A stretch of DNA of 64,000 bases from assembly GCF_001468225.1 (NCBI RefSeq), contig NZ_LNRU01000013.1, positions 62,001 to 126,000 on the forward strand, given 5' to 3'. Below the pieces are notes generated by a model. The model saw only the letters and a program-made list of their open reading frames with translations. It made no database searches and was not told where the DNA came from. Below are positions 16,072 through 23,570 of the stretch, piece by piece; within the stretch, counting starts at the first letter, position 1; each line of letters starts with the position of its first letter. Made by a program: the position numbers and the translations under genes. The stretch comes from Sphingopyxis sp. H053. Its GTDB lineage: Bacteria > Pseudomonadota > Alphaproteobacteria > Sphingomonadales > Sphingomonadaceae.

Positions 16072-17639
16072 AACGCCTGCTTGCCCTGTCGCTGATGCTG
16101 TCGGTCGCCGTGCCCGCATGGGCCGAACCGCCCGCCGATATCGGCGAAAGCGTCGAGGTGCTGCGCAAGAAGGTCGGCGCCGCGGGCGTCTCGATCGCGA
16201 TTGTCGAGGACGGCAAGACCACCCTCTCGCGCGGCTGGGGCGTGCGCAAGATCGGCGAACGCGCGGCGGTCGATGAGCAGACGATCTTTCAGACCGGCTC
16301 GACCGGCAAGGCGATGACCGCCGCCGCGCTCGCGATCCTCGTCGACGAGGGCAAGATTGCGTGGGACGATCCCGTCATCAAGCATATGCCCTGGTTCCGC
16401 ATGTACGATGCATGGGTGACGCGCGAGATCACGATCCGCGACCTGCTCGTCCACCGCAGCGGGCTCGGGCTTGGGCAGGGCGACCTGATGTTCGTGCCGC
16501 GCACGCATCTGACACGCAAGCAGACGGTCGAGCGCGTCGCCTATCTGAAGCCGCAGACGAGTTTCCGTTCGGCCTATGCCTATGACAATATTCTCTATGC
16601 CGTCGCCGGCCAGTTGATCGAGGAAGTCACCGGGCAGACGTGGGAGGACTTCATCCGCGCGCGCGTGCTGCGTGCGGGCGGCATGAAGAATGCGACGAGC
16701 GACAGCGAAGACCGTTTCCGCATACCGAACCGGTCATGGCCGCACGCGCGGCTGTCGGGCGCGCTGCGCGGTCTCGGCCCGCAGGCCGCGCTCAACGAGC
16801 GCGATGAGCTCGGCCGCAACGGGGCCCCCGCGGGCGGGCTCGCGCTCAGCGCCGACGACATGGCGGCGTGGCTCAAGATCCAGCTTGCGCACGGCGCGCT
16901 GCCGAACGGCAAACGCCTGTTCAGCGAAAAGCAGGCGGCCGAAATGTGGGCGCCGGTCACCCCGATGCCGATCTCGCCGCTGCCCGATCAACTCAAGCCC
17001 GCGCAGCCGACGCAGCAGGCCTATGCGCTTGGCTGGCAGGTGCAGGATTATCGCGGCCACCGCATCATCCAGCATGGCGGCGGGGTCTTCGGTTCGATCA
17101 CGCGTGTCGTGATGATCCCCGACAAGAACGTCGGCTTTGCGATCATGATGAACAGCGAGGACAGCGGCATGCTGCTCGGCCTCACCTATGATTTGCTCGA
17201 CCATTATCTCGATCAGCCCGATTATGGCTGGACCCAGAAATGGGAGGATTGGTATCAGTCGCGGCTCGCGGGCGGGGTCGAGTTTCTGAAACAGTCCAAG
17301 GCGTCGCCCGCGAAGTCGGGCCCGTCGCTCGCGCTCGCGGGCTACGCGGGGCGCTACCGCGACCCATGGTATGGCGACATCGTCATCGGATCGAGTGCGA
17401 AGGGCCTGACGATCGACTTCACCTCGACACCGCGAATGGCGGGGCGGCTCAAACATTGGCAGTACGACAGCTTCGTCACCGATTTCGACGATCCGGCGAT
17501 CGAGCCCGCCTATGTTACCTTCGCGCTCGATGCCGAGGGCAAGATCACCGGCGTGACGATGAAGGCGGTGAGCAAGATCGCCGACTTCAGCTGGGATTAT
17601 CACGATCTCGATCTGAAGCCCGTGGAGGACAAGAAGTGA
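16068..17639 (+). CDS. Secreted serine hydrolase, beta-lactamase/S12 family
   Basis: Serine hydrolase of 523 residues. The signal peptide ends near residue 19 (PAWA-E). Catalytic motifs are STGK (78-81, SxxK), YDN (near 172, YxN) and QHGGG (the HGG third motif). A C-terminal beta-rich domain (~residues 415-520) resembles the extra domain of S12 D-aminopeptidase-like proteins. ATG 16068 overlaps the permease stop (ATGA) with GGAGG at 16056-16060; the stop overlaps the next start (GTGA). It differs from the S12 protein at 7473 in lacking membrane helices, so it is soluble in the periplasm. The likely role is removal of N-terminal D-residues or acyl groups from imported peptides. Confidence 0.88.
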   Translation: MKRLLALSLMLSVAVPAWAEPPADIGESVEVLRKKVGAAGVSIAIVEDGKTTLSRGWGVRKIGERAAVDEQTIFQTGSTGKAMTAAALAILVDEGKIAWDDPVIKHMPWFRMYDAWVTREITIRDLLVHRSGLGLGQGDLMFVPRTHLTRKQTVERVAYLKPQTSFRSAYAYDNILYAVAGQLIEEVTGQTWEDFIRARVLRAGGMKNATSDSEDRFRIPNRSWPHARLSGALRGLGPQAALNERDELGRNGAPAGGLALSADDMAAWLKIQLAHGALPNGKRLFSEKQAAEMWAPVTPMPISPLPDQLKPAQPTQQAYALGWQVQDYRGHRIIQHGGGVFGSITRVVMIPDKNVGFAIMMNSEDSGMLLGLTYDLLDHYLDQPDYGWTQKWEDWYQSRLAGGVEFLKQSKASPAKSGPSLALAGYAGRYRDPWYGDIVIGSSAKGLTIDFTSTPRMAGRLKHWQYDSFVTDFDDPAIEPAYVTFALDAEGKITGVTMKAVSKIADFSWDYHDLDLKPVEDKK

Positions 17640-18829
17640 AGCGTTTCGCCATTCTGCTGACCGCAACCGCGCTCACCGCCTGTTCGCCGGGCGGTGACAA
17701 GCCAAAGGCCGCGCCCGACGCGCCGCTGCACAGCCGGATGCTCGTGCTCGACACGCATCTCGACACGCCGCTCCACTTTGAGCGTGCGAGCTGGAGCTTC
17801 GCCGACCGCCACGCGCTCGCCGACGACATGGCGCAGCTCGATATCCCGCGGATGAAGGACGGCAATCTCGATGGCGGCTTTTTCGCCATCTACACCGACC
17901 AAGGGCCGCTGACTCCGAAGGGCTATGCCGATGCGCTCGCGTTCGCGCGCAAACGGTCGGACCTGATCGACAAGACCATCGCCGCGAATTCGGGCACGAT
18001 CGCGCCCGCGCTGACCGCGGCCGATGCGGTTCGGCTGAACAAGGACGGCAAGCTGATCGCCTTCAAGTCGATGGAGAACAGCTATCCGCTGGGTGAAGAC
18101 CTGTCCTTGCTGGAGGAATTCTACAACAAGGGCCTTCGTCTCGCGGGGCCGGTGCATTCGAAAGACAATCAGTTCGCCGACAGCGCGACGGGCGAGGGAC
18201 GCTGGAAGGGGCTGAGCCCGCTCGGCAAGCAATGGGTCGCCGAAATGAACCGCCTCGGCATCGTGATCGACGCGAGCCATTCGTCCGATGCGGCGTTCGA
18301 CCAGATACTGGCGCTGTCCAAATATCCGATCCTGCTCTCGCACTCGAGCCTGCGCTCGGCCTACGACCATCCGCGTAACCTCGACGAGGGACGATTGAAG
18401 GCACTCGCGGCGAAGGGCGGCGCGATGTGCATTTCGACGATCTTCATGTCGGAAATGAACATGTCGCCCGCGCGCGCCGAACTGTTCGGCAAATATGAGC
18501 ATATCGGCGGTATGGCGGCGGCCGATCAGGCCGACCTCAACCGCAAATGGCGCGAACTCGACAAGACCGAGAAGCTGTGGGCGGCCGATTTCGACGCCTA
18601 TATGAAGATGGTGCTGCGCGCGATCGAGGTCGGCGGCGTCGACCATATCTGCTTCGGCGCCGACTGGGACGGCGGCGGCGGGCTGCCGGGGATTGAGGAT
18701 ATTTCGGCGCTGCCCAAGGTCACCGAGCGGCTGAAGGCCGCAGGCTATTCGGACGCCGATATCGAGAAGATGTGGAGCGGCAATATCCTCCGGGTCCTCG
18801 CGGCGCAGGGAAAGCCTGCGGCGAGTTAG
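17636..18829 (+). CDS. M19 dipeptidase, lipoprotein
   Basis: Membrane dipeptidase of 397 residues with all the canonical metal-site elements: HLD at 41-43 (HxD), Glu in SMENSYPLG, DASHSSD, LLSHSSLRS and the Asp in CFGADWDGG. It should hydrolyse dipeptides, including those with a C-terminal D-residue. A lipobox LTAC with Cys16 makes it a lipoprotein, anchored facing the periplasm. GTG 17636 overlaps the S12 stop by 4 bases. Last gene of the six-gene operon; its stop overlaps the stop of the convergent dctD-like gene. The contrast with the degenerate M19 protein at 10541 suggests the two act on different substrates. Confidence 0.92.
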   Translation: MKRFAILLTATALTACSPGGDKPKAAPDAPLHSRMLVLDTHLDTPLHFERASWSFADRHALADDMAQLDIPRMKDGNLDGGFFAIYTDQGPLTPKGYADALAFARKRSDLIDKTIAANSGTIAPALTAADAVRLNKDGKLIAFKSMENSYPLGEDLSLLEEFYNKGLRLAGPVHSKDNQFADSATGEGRWKGLSPLGKQWVAEMNRLGIVIDASHSSDAAFDQILALSKYPILLSHSSLRSAYDHPRNLDEGRLKALAAKGGAMCISTIFMSEMNMSPARAELFGKYEHIGGMAAADQADLNRKWRELDKTEKLWAADFDAYMKMVLRAIEVGGVDHICFGADWDGGGGLPGIEDISALPKVTERLKAAGYSDADIEKMWSGNILRVLAAQGKPAAS

Positions 18830-20163
18830 GCGCGGAAGCTTTTGGGATCGATCCCGAGCTTCTGCATCTTGTCGTAGAGCGTCTTTCGCGGGAGCCCGAG
18901 CCGCGCCATCGTTTCGGCGATATTGCCGCGCGTCTGTGCCATCGTGTCATGGATGATCGTCGCCTCGAACCGGCGCACCCGCTCGGCGAGCGGGGCGTCG
19001 GCGGGCATCGCCGACAGGCCGGGGTCGGACGGCAGGTCGAGCACGACGCTGTAAGCGAAATTCTTGAGCTCGCGGACATTGCCCGGCCAGTCATGCTCGA
19101 CGAGGTGGCGGCGGATGCCGTCGTCGATCCGGAACCCCGCCATTCCCATCTTCGCCGCGGCTTCGTCGAGGAAGAAGGCGAAGGTTTGCGGAATATCCGA
19201 CCGCCGCTCGCGCAGCGGTGGGATGCGCAGCTTCACGACGTGCAGCCGGTAATAAAGGTCCTCGCGGAAATCGCCGCTGCGCACCGCGTCCATCAGGTCG
19301 GTCTTGGTCGCTGCGACGACGCGCAGGTCGACAGGCTCGGGCGCGCTGGCGCCGATCGGCTGCACCTCGCGCTCCTCGATCACGCGCAGCAATTTGGCCT
19401 GCACCGACGGGTGCATCGTGTCGATCTCGTCGAGGAACAAGGTGCCGCGGTGCGCGCTACGAATGCGCCCCGCCTGACCGAGCTTGCCGCTGCTTCGGTC
19501 GATCAGGTCGCTGCCGAACAGTTCGGCCTCGGCCAGCTCCTGCGGCAGCGCCGCGCAGTTCACCGCAACCAATGATGCCGGGCTCCGCCGGCTCTGGCGG
19601 TGGAGCATATGCGCGACCAGTTCCTTGCCCGTCCCCGTCTCGCCCTCAATCAGCACGTCGATGTCGGCCTGCGCGAGCTGCGTAATCGTCTCGCGCAGCC
19701 GCACCATCGCGGGGCTTTCGCCGATCAGCGGGCTGTCGATTGCCGCCGCTGCGGCGGTCAGCCGCCGGTTGTCGAGGATCAGCGCGCGGTGCGCGAGCGC
19801 GCGGCGCGCGATGCCGACGAGGTGATCGGCGGCGAATGGCTTGGCGAGGAAGTCGAAGGCGCCGTCGTGGAGCGCGCGCACCGCCATCGCGACATCGGCG
19901 TGGCCGGTGATCAGGATGACGGGGATGTCGGGATCGATCGCGTGGATCGCGGCGCGCAGTTCCAGCCCGTCCATCCCGGGCATGCGAATGTCGGTGACGA
20001 CGATCCCCGAGAAGCCCGTTTCGATGCGCGGCAGCACGCTTTGCGCATCGGGAAATGCCTCGACCGCCAGTCCTGCGAGGTCGAGCGTCTGGACATTCGC
20101 TTCACGCAATGCCGCATCGTCGTCGACGAAGAAGATCGTCTGCTCGCCGGTGAAGAAGCTCAT
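18826..20163 (-). CDS. dctD: NtrC-family response regulator (DctD-like) lacking GAFTGA
   Basis: Response regulator of 445 residues: receiver domain (phospho-acceptor Asp58 in VVTDIRMPGMDG, switch ITGHAD, AKPF), AAA+ domain with Walker A GETGTGKE (174-181) and Walker B TLFLDEID (241-248), and a C-terminal Fis-type helix-turn-helix (TRGNIAETMARLGLPRKTLY). The sigma-54-contacting GAFTGA loop expected just after ELFG (214-217) is replaced by SDLIDRSSGKLGQAG. It may thus not work as a normal sigma-54 activator. It overlaps the sensor-kinase gene by 4 bases, and the pair is divergent from a DctA-type symporter, the classical dctBD-dctA layout. The probable role is control of that symporter in response to an external dicarboxylate or acidic amino acid. 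Confidence 0.9.
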   Translation of the reverse strand: MSFFTGEQTIFFVDDDAALREANVQTLDLAGLAVEAFPDAQSVLPRIETGFSGIVVTDIRMPGMDGLELRAAIHAIDPDIPVILITGHADVAMAVRALHDGAFDFLAKPFAADHLVGIARRALAHRALILDNRRLTAAAAAIDSPLIGESPAMVRLRETITQLAQADIDVLIEGETGTGKELVAHMLHRQSRRSPASLVAVNCAALPQELAEAELFGSDLIDRSSGKLGQAGRIRSAHRGTLFLDEIDTMHPSVQAKLLRVIEEREVQPIGASAPEPVDLRVVAATKTDLMDAVRSGDFREDLYYRLHVVKLRIPPLRERRSDIPQTFAFFLDEAAAKMGMAGFRIDDGIRRHLVEHDWPGNVRELKNFAYSVVLDLPSDPGLSAMPADAPLAERVRRFEATIIHDTMAQTRGNIAETMARLGLPRKTLYDKMQKLGIDPKSFRA

Positions 20164-21956
20164 GCCGGCCTCAAGGTCAGGCGAAACCCTGCGCCGCCAA
20201 GCGGCGAGGGGATCAGGGTCAGCGTGCCGCCAAATTCGGCCATGATATCGCTCGCGATCGCGAGCCCCAGCCCGAGCCCGTCGGGGCGCCCGGTGACGAA
20301 GGGGGTGAAGAGCTGCGGCAACAGCTCGGCGGGAACACCGGGGCCATTGTCGCAGACGTCGATATGGACCGGGTCGCTGCCGTGCGTGCGGAGCGCGATG
20401 CGCGCATCTTTCACGCCTTGTACCGCCTCGACCGCATTTTGCAGCAGGTTGACCAGCACCTGTTCGAGCCGGACGCGGTCGGCGTGGACCGCCGCCGCGG
20501 GATTTTCGATGGCGACGTCGAGTGCAATGCCTTGCGCGCGCAGCCGGTCGCCGATCAGGAGCAGCGTGCCGTCGATCGCCGATTGCACCGCCACGGGGCC
20601 GAGCGGGGTGGGCTTGCGGCGGGCAAAATTGCGCAGCTCGTTGGTGATCGCGCCGACGCGCGCGGTCAGTTCGACGATCGTGTCGAGGTTACCGCGCGCC
20701 TTGTCGGGCTGCGCGCGCTCCAGATAGCGCAGGCTGTTTTCGGCAAAGGTGCGGATCGCGGCGATCGGCTGGTTGATCTCGTGCGCGACGCCCGCGGTGA
20801 TTTGCCCGATCGACCCGAGGCGGCTCGCCTGCGCCAGTTCCTCGCGTGCGGCGCGATAGCGGCGATCGGTTTCGGTCTGCCGTTCGGACGCGAGGCGCAG
20901 CTCGTCGTTCGCGGTGCGCAGGTCGCGCGTGCGCGCGGCGACTTCGCGTTCGAGCGCCTCGTGCGCAGCCTGGCGCAGCGTCTGCCGCTCGACGACGCGG
21001 AGCAGCGTGATGATCGCCGCGCCGACAAGGATCAGCAGGACGAGGAACGCGACGCGCGCAGTGGCATTGGCGCTGGCGCGGGCGGGCTCGGCGGGCTGGA
21101 GCAGGCGGAGCGTGCCGCCGGGGAAAGAGACGCGCTCGTTGGCTTCGCGGAACAGGTCTCCCCCGACGCGGATACCGTCCCCGGTACGGCTGACCGGCAA
21201 GGGATCGAGCCGCGCATCGCCATAGCTGCGCGTCGCGCGAAGCCGCTGCTGCGTCGCGGCCGAAATGGGGGCGAAGGAGCGGAAGCGCCAAGCCGGTTCG
21301 CTGCTCATCACGACGATCCCGGCGGCGTCGGTGACGAGCGTCGCCGCGGCTGAGTCCGCCCAGCGGCTTTCGAGCTTGTCGAACTCGACCTTGAGCACGA
21401 TCACGCCAAGCTGGCGCCCGCCAACATCGACGCGGCGCGCGAGGTAGAGGCCGGGGCGACCGCTGACCGTGCCCAGCGCGAACAGCTCGGCCTCTCCGCT
21501 CCGCATCGCGCCCTGAAAATAGGGGCGAAAGCGGTAATTCTCGCCGACGAAGCTCGTCGGCGCGCGCCAGTTGCTCGCCGCGATCGTCGTTCCGCCCGCA
21601 TCGATCACATAGATCACCGTGGCGTCGGTGCGCGCCGCGAGCTGTTCGAGTTCGCGATCGAGACGGCGCGACGCGGCGTCGCTCTTGTCGGCAAGCGCGG
21701 CACGGACGTCGGGGAATTCGGTGAGCACGCGTGGCAGCAGGCGGAATTTTTGCAGCTCGCTTTCGAGCAGGCTTGCGTGCGCGCGTGCATTCTGTCGTGC
21801 TTCGACGTCGGCCTGCGCGCCCGCGCGACCCGCGGCCCATTGCGCAAGGCCGAACCCTGCGACGAGCAGAATCGCCAGCCCCGCCGCCACCGCGACGAAC
21901 AGGCGCCGGCGGTTGCCGTGGGGACCGATTGGGGACGAATCGCTATGCAGGGGCAT
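20160..21956 (-). CDS. dctB: DctB-like sensor histidine kinase
   Basis: Membrane sensor kinase of 598 residues. A transmembrane helix (residues ~18-38) is followed by a periplasmic double-Cache-like sensor (ATVIYVIDAGGTTIAASNWR, GENYRFRPYFQGAM, SGRPGLYLARRV) and a second helix at ~300-320. Then come a coiled-coil linker, the phospho-acceptor His in TAGVAHEINQPIAAI, and a catalytic domain with LVNLLQNAVEAV (N box), DVCDNGPGVP and GLGLGLAIASDI. This is the DctB architecture for sensing C4-dicarboxylates. ATG 21956 is the start; the frame stays open far upstream but loses family similarity there. Translationally coupled to dctD. In this locus it may sense an acidic amino acid instead. Confidence 0.9.
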   Translation of the reverse strand: MPLHSDSSPIGPHGNRRRLFVAVAAGLAILLVAGFGLAQWAAGRAGAQADVEARQNARAHASLLESELQKFRLLPRVLTEFPDVRAALADKSDAASRRLDRELEQLAARTDATVIYVIDAGGTTIAASNWRAPTSFVGENYRFRPYFQGAMRSGEAELFALGTVSGRPGLYLARRVDVGGRQLGVIVLKVEFDKLESRWADSAAATLVTDAAGIVVMSSEPAWRFRSFAPISAATQQRLRATRSYGDARLDPLPVSRTGDGIRVGGDLFREANERVSFPGGTLRLLQPAEPARASANATARVAFLVLLILVGAAIITLLRVVERQTLRQAAHEALEREVAARTRDLRTANDELRLASERQTETDRRYRAAREELAQASRLGSIGQITAGVAHEINQPIAAIRTFAENSLRYLERAQPDKARGNLDTIVELTARVGAITNELRNFARRKPTPLGPVAVQSAIDGTLLLIGDRLRAQGIALDVAIENPAAAVHADRVRLEQVLVNLLQNAVEAVQGVKDARIALRTHGSDPVHIDVCDNGPGVPAELLPQLFTPFVTGRPDGLGLGLAIASDIMAEFGGTLTLIPSPLGGAGFRLTLRPA

Positions 21957-22005
21957 GTGCGGATTATTGCACAAATGTTCGGGATCGTATGCGGTATTTC
22001 GCACA
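21956..22005 (+). promoter_or_regulatory. Tandem palindromes, candidate DctD upstream activating sites
   Basis: Two related 18-base dyads, TGTGCGGATTATTGCACA (21956-21973) and TATGCGGTATTTCGCACA (21988-22005), lie 32 bases apart centre to centre, about three helical turns. They are 170-220 bases before the dctA start, a typical distance for enhancer-binding regulators. TGTGCG...CGCACA-like dyads are what I recall for rhizobial DctD sites. The first overlaps the dctB start codon, which would allow autoregulation. No convincing -24/-12 promoter was found between them and dctA. Confidence 0.55.
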
Positions 22006-22175
22006 AACTTGAAGTTATGTGGAGCGCTGTGCCCATCATATTCAAATAATAACAATAGGTTGATTGGATATCCTGCGGCGTTTGACGATGATTCCTTCCC
22101 GCCCCTATTTTTAGACATCGGCCGGGAAACACCCCGGTTCGCGTCGAGCCGGACGCAAAATATGGGGAGAGGCTG

Positions 22176-23522
22176 GTGGCAGCCACGATCGACATGAATG
22201 CGGTGCACGTGCCGGCCAAGTCCGGGCCGTGGTGGTCGCATCTTTATGTGCAGGTGCTCGCGGCGATCGCCGGCGGCGTGCTGCTCGGCCATTTCTGGCC
22301 CGAGATCGGCGTCCAGCTCCAGCCGCTCGGCAAGGGTTTCATCGACCTCGTCAAGATGATCATCGCCCCGGTGATCTTCCTGACCGTTTCGACCGGCATC
22401 GCATCGGTCGGCAGCGGCAAGACGCTCGGCCGCCTGACGGCGAAAACCTTCGCCTATTTCCTCTTCTTCTCGACGCTCGCGCTGATCATCGGACTGATCG
22501 TCGCCAATGTGGTGCAACCCGGCGCGGGGATGAATATCGACCCGAGCACGCTCGATCCGAACGCCGTCGCCAAGATCGCCGAATATGATGCGAAGGCGCA
22601 CGACACCTCGCTCGTCGGTTTCCTGCTCGCGATCATTCCCACGACCTTCGTCTCGGCGCTCACTTCGGGTTCGATCCTGCAGGCGCTGTTCGCGGCGATC
22701 CTGTTCGGCATCGCGCTGTCGCACACCGGCGCCGCCGGCGCGCAGGTGCTCGGCATGCTCGAAAAGCTTTCGAGCGTCTTCTTCACCCTCGTCGGCATGC
22801 TGATGCGCTTCGCGCCGATCGGCGCGTTCGGTGCGATGGCTTTCACCATCGGCGAATATGGCGTCGAATCGCTCGTCAATCTCGGCGCGCTGATCGCGAC
22901 CTTCTATCTGACTTCGATCCTGTTCGTGGTCGTTGTCCTCGGCTCGGTCGCGCGGCTCTGCGGCTTTTCGATCTTCCGGCTGATCGCCTATCTCAAGGCC
23001 GAGCTATTGCTCGTGCTCGGCACTTCGTCGTCCGAGGCGGCGCTGCCGAGCCTGATGGAAAAGCTCGAGAAAGCGGGCTGCGCCAAATCCGTCGTCGGCA
23101 TGGTCGTGCCGACGGGCTACAGCTTCAACCTCGACGGCACGAATATCTATATGACGCTCGCGGCGCTGTTCGTCGCGCAGGCGACGGGTATCGACCTCAG
23201 CCTCGGCGACCAGGTCGCGCTGCTGCTCGTCGCGATGGTCAGCTCGAAGGGCGCGGCGGGGGTTACCGGCGCGGGCTTCATCACGCTTGCCGCGACGCTG
23301 ACCGCGGTGCCGACGGTGCCCGTCGCGGGGCTTGCGCTGATCCTCGGCATCGACCGCTTCATGAGCGAGTGCCGCGCGCTGACCAATTTCATCGGCAACG
23401 CGCTCGCCGCGATCGTCGTCGCGATGTGGGAAAATGCGCTCGACCGCGATGCGCTGAACCGCGCGCTCAGCGGCGAGCCCGCACCGCTAGCGGCCGCGCC
23501 GGTCGAGACCGACAGCGACTGA
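22176..23522 (+). CDS. dctA: DctA-type dicarboxylate/amino acid:cation symporter
   Basis: Inner-membrane symporter of 448 residues in the DAACS family (DctA, GltP). The signature re-entrant loop GTSSSEAALPSL and the helix motif TGYSFNLDGTNIYMTLA are intact, as is the C-terminal FMSECRALTNFIGN. Members take up succinate, fumarate, malate, aspartate or glutamate with Na+ or H+. GTG 22176 is chosen because GGGGAGAGG at 22164-22172 precedes it; ATG 22194 is a weaker alternative. Its placement opposite dctBD and within a D-peptide locus suggests an acidic substrate, so glutamate cannot be excluded. The receptor gene follows 48 bases after the stop. Confidence 0.93.
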   Translation: MAATIDMNAVHVPAKSGPWWSHLYVQVLAAIAGGVLLGHFWPEIGVQLQPLGKGFIDLVKMIIAPVIFLTVSTGIASVGSGKTLGRLTAKTFAYFLFFSTLALIIGLIVANVVQPGAGMNIDPSTLDPNAVAKIAEYDAKAHDTSLVGFLLAIIPTTFVSALTSGSILQALFAAILFGIALSHTGAAGAQVLGMLEKLSSVFFTLVGMLMRFAPIGAFGAMAFTIGEYGVESLVNLGALIATFYLTSILFVVVVLGSVARLCGFSIFRLIAYLKAELLLVLGTSSSEAALPSLMEKLEKAGCAKSVVGMVVPTGYSFNLDGTNIYMTLAALFVAQATGIDLSLGDQVALLLVAMVSSKGAAGVTGAGFITLAATLTAVPTVPVAGLALILGIDRFMSECRALTNFIGNALAAIVVAMWENALDRDALNRALSGEPAPLAAAPVETDSD

Positions 23523-23570
23523 GATCAGCAAGGCACAAAAATTCAAACAATAAAATTGGGGAGAATGATG

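Noticed and set aside
10541..18829. A lasso-peptide or cyanophycin degradation locus
   Set aside because: No isopeptidase of the lasso type, precursor, or cyanophycinase-like gene is present, and no FecI/FecR pair; DUF1611 plus epimerase points to D-Glu instead.
22064..22079. A possible sigma-54 promoter (GG-N10-GC) before dctA
   Set aside because: Only the invariant GG and GC match; the rest of the TGGCAC-TTGC consensus is absent, so it is probably chance.
21957..22724. A longer N-terminus for the DctB-like kinase
   Set aside because: The frame is open but overlaps the divergent dctA gene and shows no similarity; the ATG at 21956 begins the expected short tail before the first membrane helix.
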